From Apostichopus japonicus (Eukaryota; Echinodermata; Holothuroidea; Aspidochirotida; Stichopodidae): DNA of 64,000 bases. How positions within the stretch are numbered: the stretch's first letter is position 1; every line of letters starts with the position of its first letter. Shown piece by piece: positions 61,401-64,000 of the stretch. The notes under the pieces are model-generated. The model was not told the origin of the DNA. It was given only the letters and a program-made list of their open reading frames with translations, and made no database searches. The DNA lies in the NCBI RefSeq assembly GCF_037975245.1, contig NC_092562.1:31312554-31376553 (forward strand), given 5' to 3'. Position numbers and translations under genes: made by a program.

Positions 61401-62978
61401 ACCAGGGAGCTGCTACTCTGACAGAGGTCATGAAGTACGGTAGACTTGTAAGTTGTAACAGTGACAAACATTTGAACCCATCAATGTCATGCAGAGGTAC
61501 TACACAATGACAGGTTGCCACAGGATGTAACAAAGTCTGAACATTTATAAGAGTTCACAGGTCAACTACTATCAGTTGTGGGGTATGAATACCTTTTAAA
61601 CACGATATCTTCAGCAAGAAAATGATGTTAGACTGTTGTTAGTCACTTTTAGCTGCCTTGAATCGGCACAAGAACCTTGTTCTTTGTGGAGGATAGGGCA
61701 TTTGTGGTGCTTAAAGTTCATTCGTCATTGGACTATCTCTGGAGTGTTATCATGAAATCAGTTTATTATGCCAAATAGTTGCATTCTGGAAGACATTGTG
61801 CATCTTGTTGGGAACAGAGCCACGGTCAATTGAAGTCAAGAGAGGTCAAAGTAGGAAAAACTTGTCAACTCTGCTGTCTTGAAGGAAATGGTTCCCAGAC
61901 CTTATACACAATGTAGGGCGTCCTCATTTTGATGAGTAGAACCCTACTGGGTTTGGTACAGGTCATTTGTGTTCTTTAAGTGATCAATTTGTGAAAAGCC
62001 ATTTTCACACTGTATCTCAAAACAACAGATATGGACAGTTTTACTTGTCAATGATAGGTTGCTTTATAAGAAATGGAGAGGAAATCGACCTCCTTTAACA
62101 CATTGCTAATGATAGAATTACTTACACCATGGTTGGAGATGTTTGGCCATTTGTACCCATCAAGGTCACGTAGAGGTCACCAACAGCGTCATCAGTAAAG
62201 AAGTTTGGATCATCAAAGTAAATGTGTACTCTATGCTGGTAAGCTGCAAGGAGATTGATCAAACATTGTAGAGAACTTCTGCGAAATTACATTTGAAGGG
62301 TAGTGAGACATGTAAACTCAAAATGGTTTTTTTTTATTGTCGAACAAAACTGCATTGATATTTAAAATGTCCCAACAAAGCGGACATCTTCTAATAACAT
62401 TTTGCTTCATTTCTCGAAGGATAAAAAAAAGTCATATTTGACATAAAGAAAGGCACTATTCATAACGAAAATGGACACTTTTACCTTGTGAAGAATAAGA
62501 TTTTCACAAAACTAGATGAACGCCCCACCCCTACCTCCTGTAAGGTTTCACCATCCCTGCTACATGGTAACCAAAAGTGAAGTCTATCCGGCAATGAAAC
62601 CCTGTCCAACATAAATCCTGCGCCAATCTTCCAGCACCGAGACACCGTCAACAATAGGAAGGACGGTTTCTCAGAGAAAATCCCAAGTTCCTTAGATAAA
62701 CATACCACAATATGGTGCGGCCGACAGGGTAGTACTGCCGTATGTTACACCTGTAGTGCTTCCCGATGGTTTGTTCAAGTCGGCATATAGTCCCATGTAT
62801 GAGTCGCCGTTTCCGTCAAAGTGACCACCCGACTGGTAATAGTCGTAGTAAGTATTTCTGGTGTAGTAACTACTACTTGCATATCTGGCCTCAAAGGGGC
62901 AACTATTGGCACTCAAGATGGACTCCGTGAAGTACTCATAAGATCGCAAATGGTTGCAGGCAACAAACTGGACTCCGG
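58388..62978 (-). CDS. Pancreatic-lipase-family gene, last four exons (5' part outside window)
   Basis: Exons 62706-62978, 62126-62243, 58692-58889 and 58388-58478 join in frame (phases 1, 2, 2) to 226 residues and a TGA. The first gives GVQFVACNHLRSYEYFTESI ... GLYADLN.P: the C.H.RS segment carries the catalytic His of the Ser-Asp-His triad. The remainder is a PLAT (LH2) domain (YQHRVHIYFDDPNFF ... GDLYVTLMG; GTLTGLYFYWEFD) ending ...VIFCG...VETCDPHW, as in secreted pancreatic lipases and related proteins. The signal peptide, lid and catalytic Ser/Asp lie right of the window. It is probably a secreted triglyceride or phospholipid lipase; the exact member cannot be told. Confidence 0.9.
58692..58889 (-). 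CDS. Lipase exon: PLAT domain second part
   Basis: Reads ASGKFKPGTDSSYVLPWGSD LGTLTGLYFYWEFDADWYKP ... VYVTRIEVDSMETGDY; PLAT strands with the G.L....F.W pattern. Acceptor cttctacatatcag, chosen over the AG two bases later for phase; donor GACTA|gtaagta. Confidence 0.87.
58890..59107. repeat. ~55-bp tandem array abutting the lipase exon acceptor
   Basis: Four copies of a unit with catatgtagaagaataagca, gtggttgaataatatattaa and tataaccaaa. The first copy begins at the exon edge, so each unit carries the pyrimidine-rich stretch (minus ttattcttctacat) that precedes the acceptor. Confidence 0.83.
59108..59704. other. Lipase intron, no gene seen
   Basis: Nothing recognised. Confidence 0.45.
59705..60724. 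mobile_element. Second copy of the 38.9-44.0 kb composite's outer element, inverted
   Basis: From CATAGGCGTAGGAGG (59705) to CCTGGATACGCGCCTG (60724) this matches, in reverse complement, the outer parts 38883-39879 and 43899-44030, without the inner 4-kb element. The uninterrupted stretch attgacattaacatgttgaa near 59930 shows the empty insertion site. Relative to the other copy it lacks ~40 bp around 59994. No matching flanking duplication found. Confidence 0.75.
60725..61235. repeat. ~90-100-bp tandem repeat
   Basis: Six degenerate copies with gttatctctatcacatagtt, caatagtgatggttgggttt, gtctcctggctgagttaggt and a variable G-rich run. It starts exactly at the transposon's right end and lies in the lipase intron. 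Confidence 0.85.
61236..62125. other. Lipase intron, no gene seen
   Basis: Nothing recognised. Confidence 0.45.
62126..62243 (-). CDS. Lipase exon: PLAT domain start
   Basis: Acceptor gatcaatctccttgcag; reads AYQHRVHIYFDDPNFFTDDA VGDLYVTLMGTNGQTSPTMV; donor ATGGT|gtaagta. The VHIYF....GDLYVTL.G..G pattern is the first PLAT strands, as in pancreatic lipases. Confidence 0.88.
62706..62978 (-). CDS. Lipase exon: end of catalytic domain with catalytic His
   Basis: Acceptor tttctcatgccag; encodes GVQFVACNHLRSYEYFTESI LSANSCPFEARYASSSYYTR ... SYMGLYADLNKPSGST. CNHLRSYEYF.ES is the lipase catalytic-His motif; the cysteine spacing that follows is shorter on Cys than in vertebrate enzymes. Donor TATTGTG|gtatgtt, phase 1. 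Confidence 0.9.
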
Positions 62979-64000
62979 CTGGCATGAGAAACAAGAAAAA
63001 TAAGATGCAGTATCTGTTCTTACCGAAACTGTTAGTAAGTGTGTGAGGGGGTGGGGAGGCGAGATTTTTTTTTTCCCAGCGCGGTAAAGGCCATCATTTG
63101 CATACCTCGCTTCTCTTTGGCTGGGCTCCATATACATAAGATTCGTTACAATATCAACTAGCAGCTGATGCACTGAATCGCTCGTCACATACCACATTTC
63201 ACAAGGCCACTTTGCTACACTCAAATAAAAAGGAAAACAGTCTAGCAACAGAATGTACAATGGTACGCGTTTGAGTAGACTAAATTTATTTTTCAGTGTG
63301 TTATGCCACGGATGTGGAGGGTCTGTGGTTATGTATCGCACAATTCTGTTGCTGTAAGTTTAAAGAAGTTAAATCAAACCTAAACAGTTTAAAGATGATA
63401 CAAAACTGAATCACCTGAATAATATAAACGTAAGACAATTTCTGTGTTCAATAACTATAATCCACAGTGGCAGTGGTACTACACTAACATGCATGACTAA
63501 ATGCTAGGCCTATATCTTTCGCATTATATTATCTGAAAACGGTGCCAAAGGGTTATAATAAACCGTTTCAAAGGGTCATAATTTTGAAATTCAAATCATG
63601 TCTATGCTCAAAATTAAGAGTCCATCAGTTTAAAGTTTAAAGGCATCTCAAGTATACAGTCAACCAGAAACGGTCAAGCTGTCCAATGTTTCTAAGCAGT
63701 TTTGAAGCAACCAACTTGCGCCTGGTGCTTATCTGCGTACATTGCCATCGCTGTACTCTGTACAGCAAGTTCCACCATCACTTGTCAAAACTTACTTATT
63801 CGATTTGTTGGCTTTTCAGGTTTGGATCATCAACCTAAGACTAAGTAGTAAGTAATCATTACCTTCAAAGACGGACAGTCATCTACAATGAGACGTGTAC
63901 ACTCACAGTCCATGGTCGCAGTAATGTTTTACGAACTTATGGATGTAAATGTACACAAACAAGTTCGCGCAAAAGCAAAGAAAAAAACATTTTAACAATT
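62979..64000. other. Lipase intron or upstream sequence, no exon seen
   Basis: No segment resembles the preceding lipase exons (lid, Asp or Ser motifs). Upstream exons must lie beyond 64000. Confidence 0.45.

Noticed and set aside
63880..63925. Possible tiny lipase exon on the minus strand between cattgtag and gtaatga
   Set aside because: Would be ~20 nt with no lipase similarity; the splice-like signals are probably chance.

Overview
The window is animal genomic DNA with long, repeat-filled introns. The gene content (an angiopoietin-receptor/Tie-like ectodomain with extra fibronectin III domains, DNA polymerase epsilon subunit 4, and a pancreatic-type lipase) points to a deuterostome. The style of the introns and transposons fits a marine invertebrate such as an echinoderm (perhaps a sea cucumber). 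The phylum is my inference; no species-specific marker was identified.

Layout. (1) 76-50547, minus strand: a Tie-like receptor gene, open at the left edge. I could join 19 coding exons in one continuous reading frame (3562 nt, 1187 residues): signal peptide (50391-50478), N-terminal segment (49160-49300), two Ig-like exons, five exons of a cysteine-rich EGF-like stretch, a second Ig-like exon, and six FN3 domains. The transmembrane and cytoplasmic parts lie beyond position 1. (2) 51698-55397, plus strand: complete four-exon POLE4 (112 residues), divergent from the receptor with about 1.2 kb between the start codons. (3) 58388-62978, minus strand: the last four exons of a pancreatic-lipase-family gene (catalytic His exon plus PLAT domain), open at the right edge.

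The introns carry most of the length. The 22.5-kb intron 26613-49159 is a transposon graveyard. It holds a 5'-truncated CR1/Jockey-like LINE, a second LINE split by a later insertion, an L1-type 3' fragment, a tRNA-derived SINE, fold-back elements, and hAT-like non-autonomous elements with matching 8-bp target duplications. It also holds a nested composite element (38883-44371) whose 4-kb inner element (39880-43898) is flanked by AAT; the empty site can be read from a related copy near 59.9 kb.

The most unusual pattern is that most of the large minisatellites begin at, or run across, splice junctions. Arrays at 787-1375, 7897-9322 and 18290-20175 contain copies of the 3' end of the neighbouring exon together with its 5' splice site. 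Arrays at 6370-7340, 14605-17350 and 58890-59107 abut an exon edge, and the signal-peptide exon has partial duplications of its donor. The 18.3-20.2 kb array has 63/66-nt units, multiples of three, so the first repeated donor would add 21 residues in frame.
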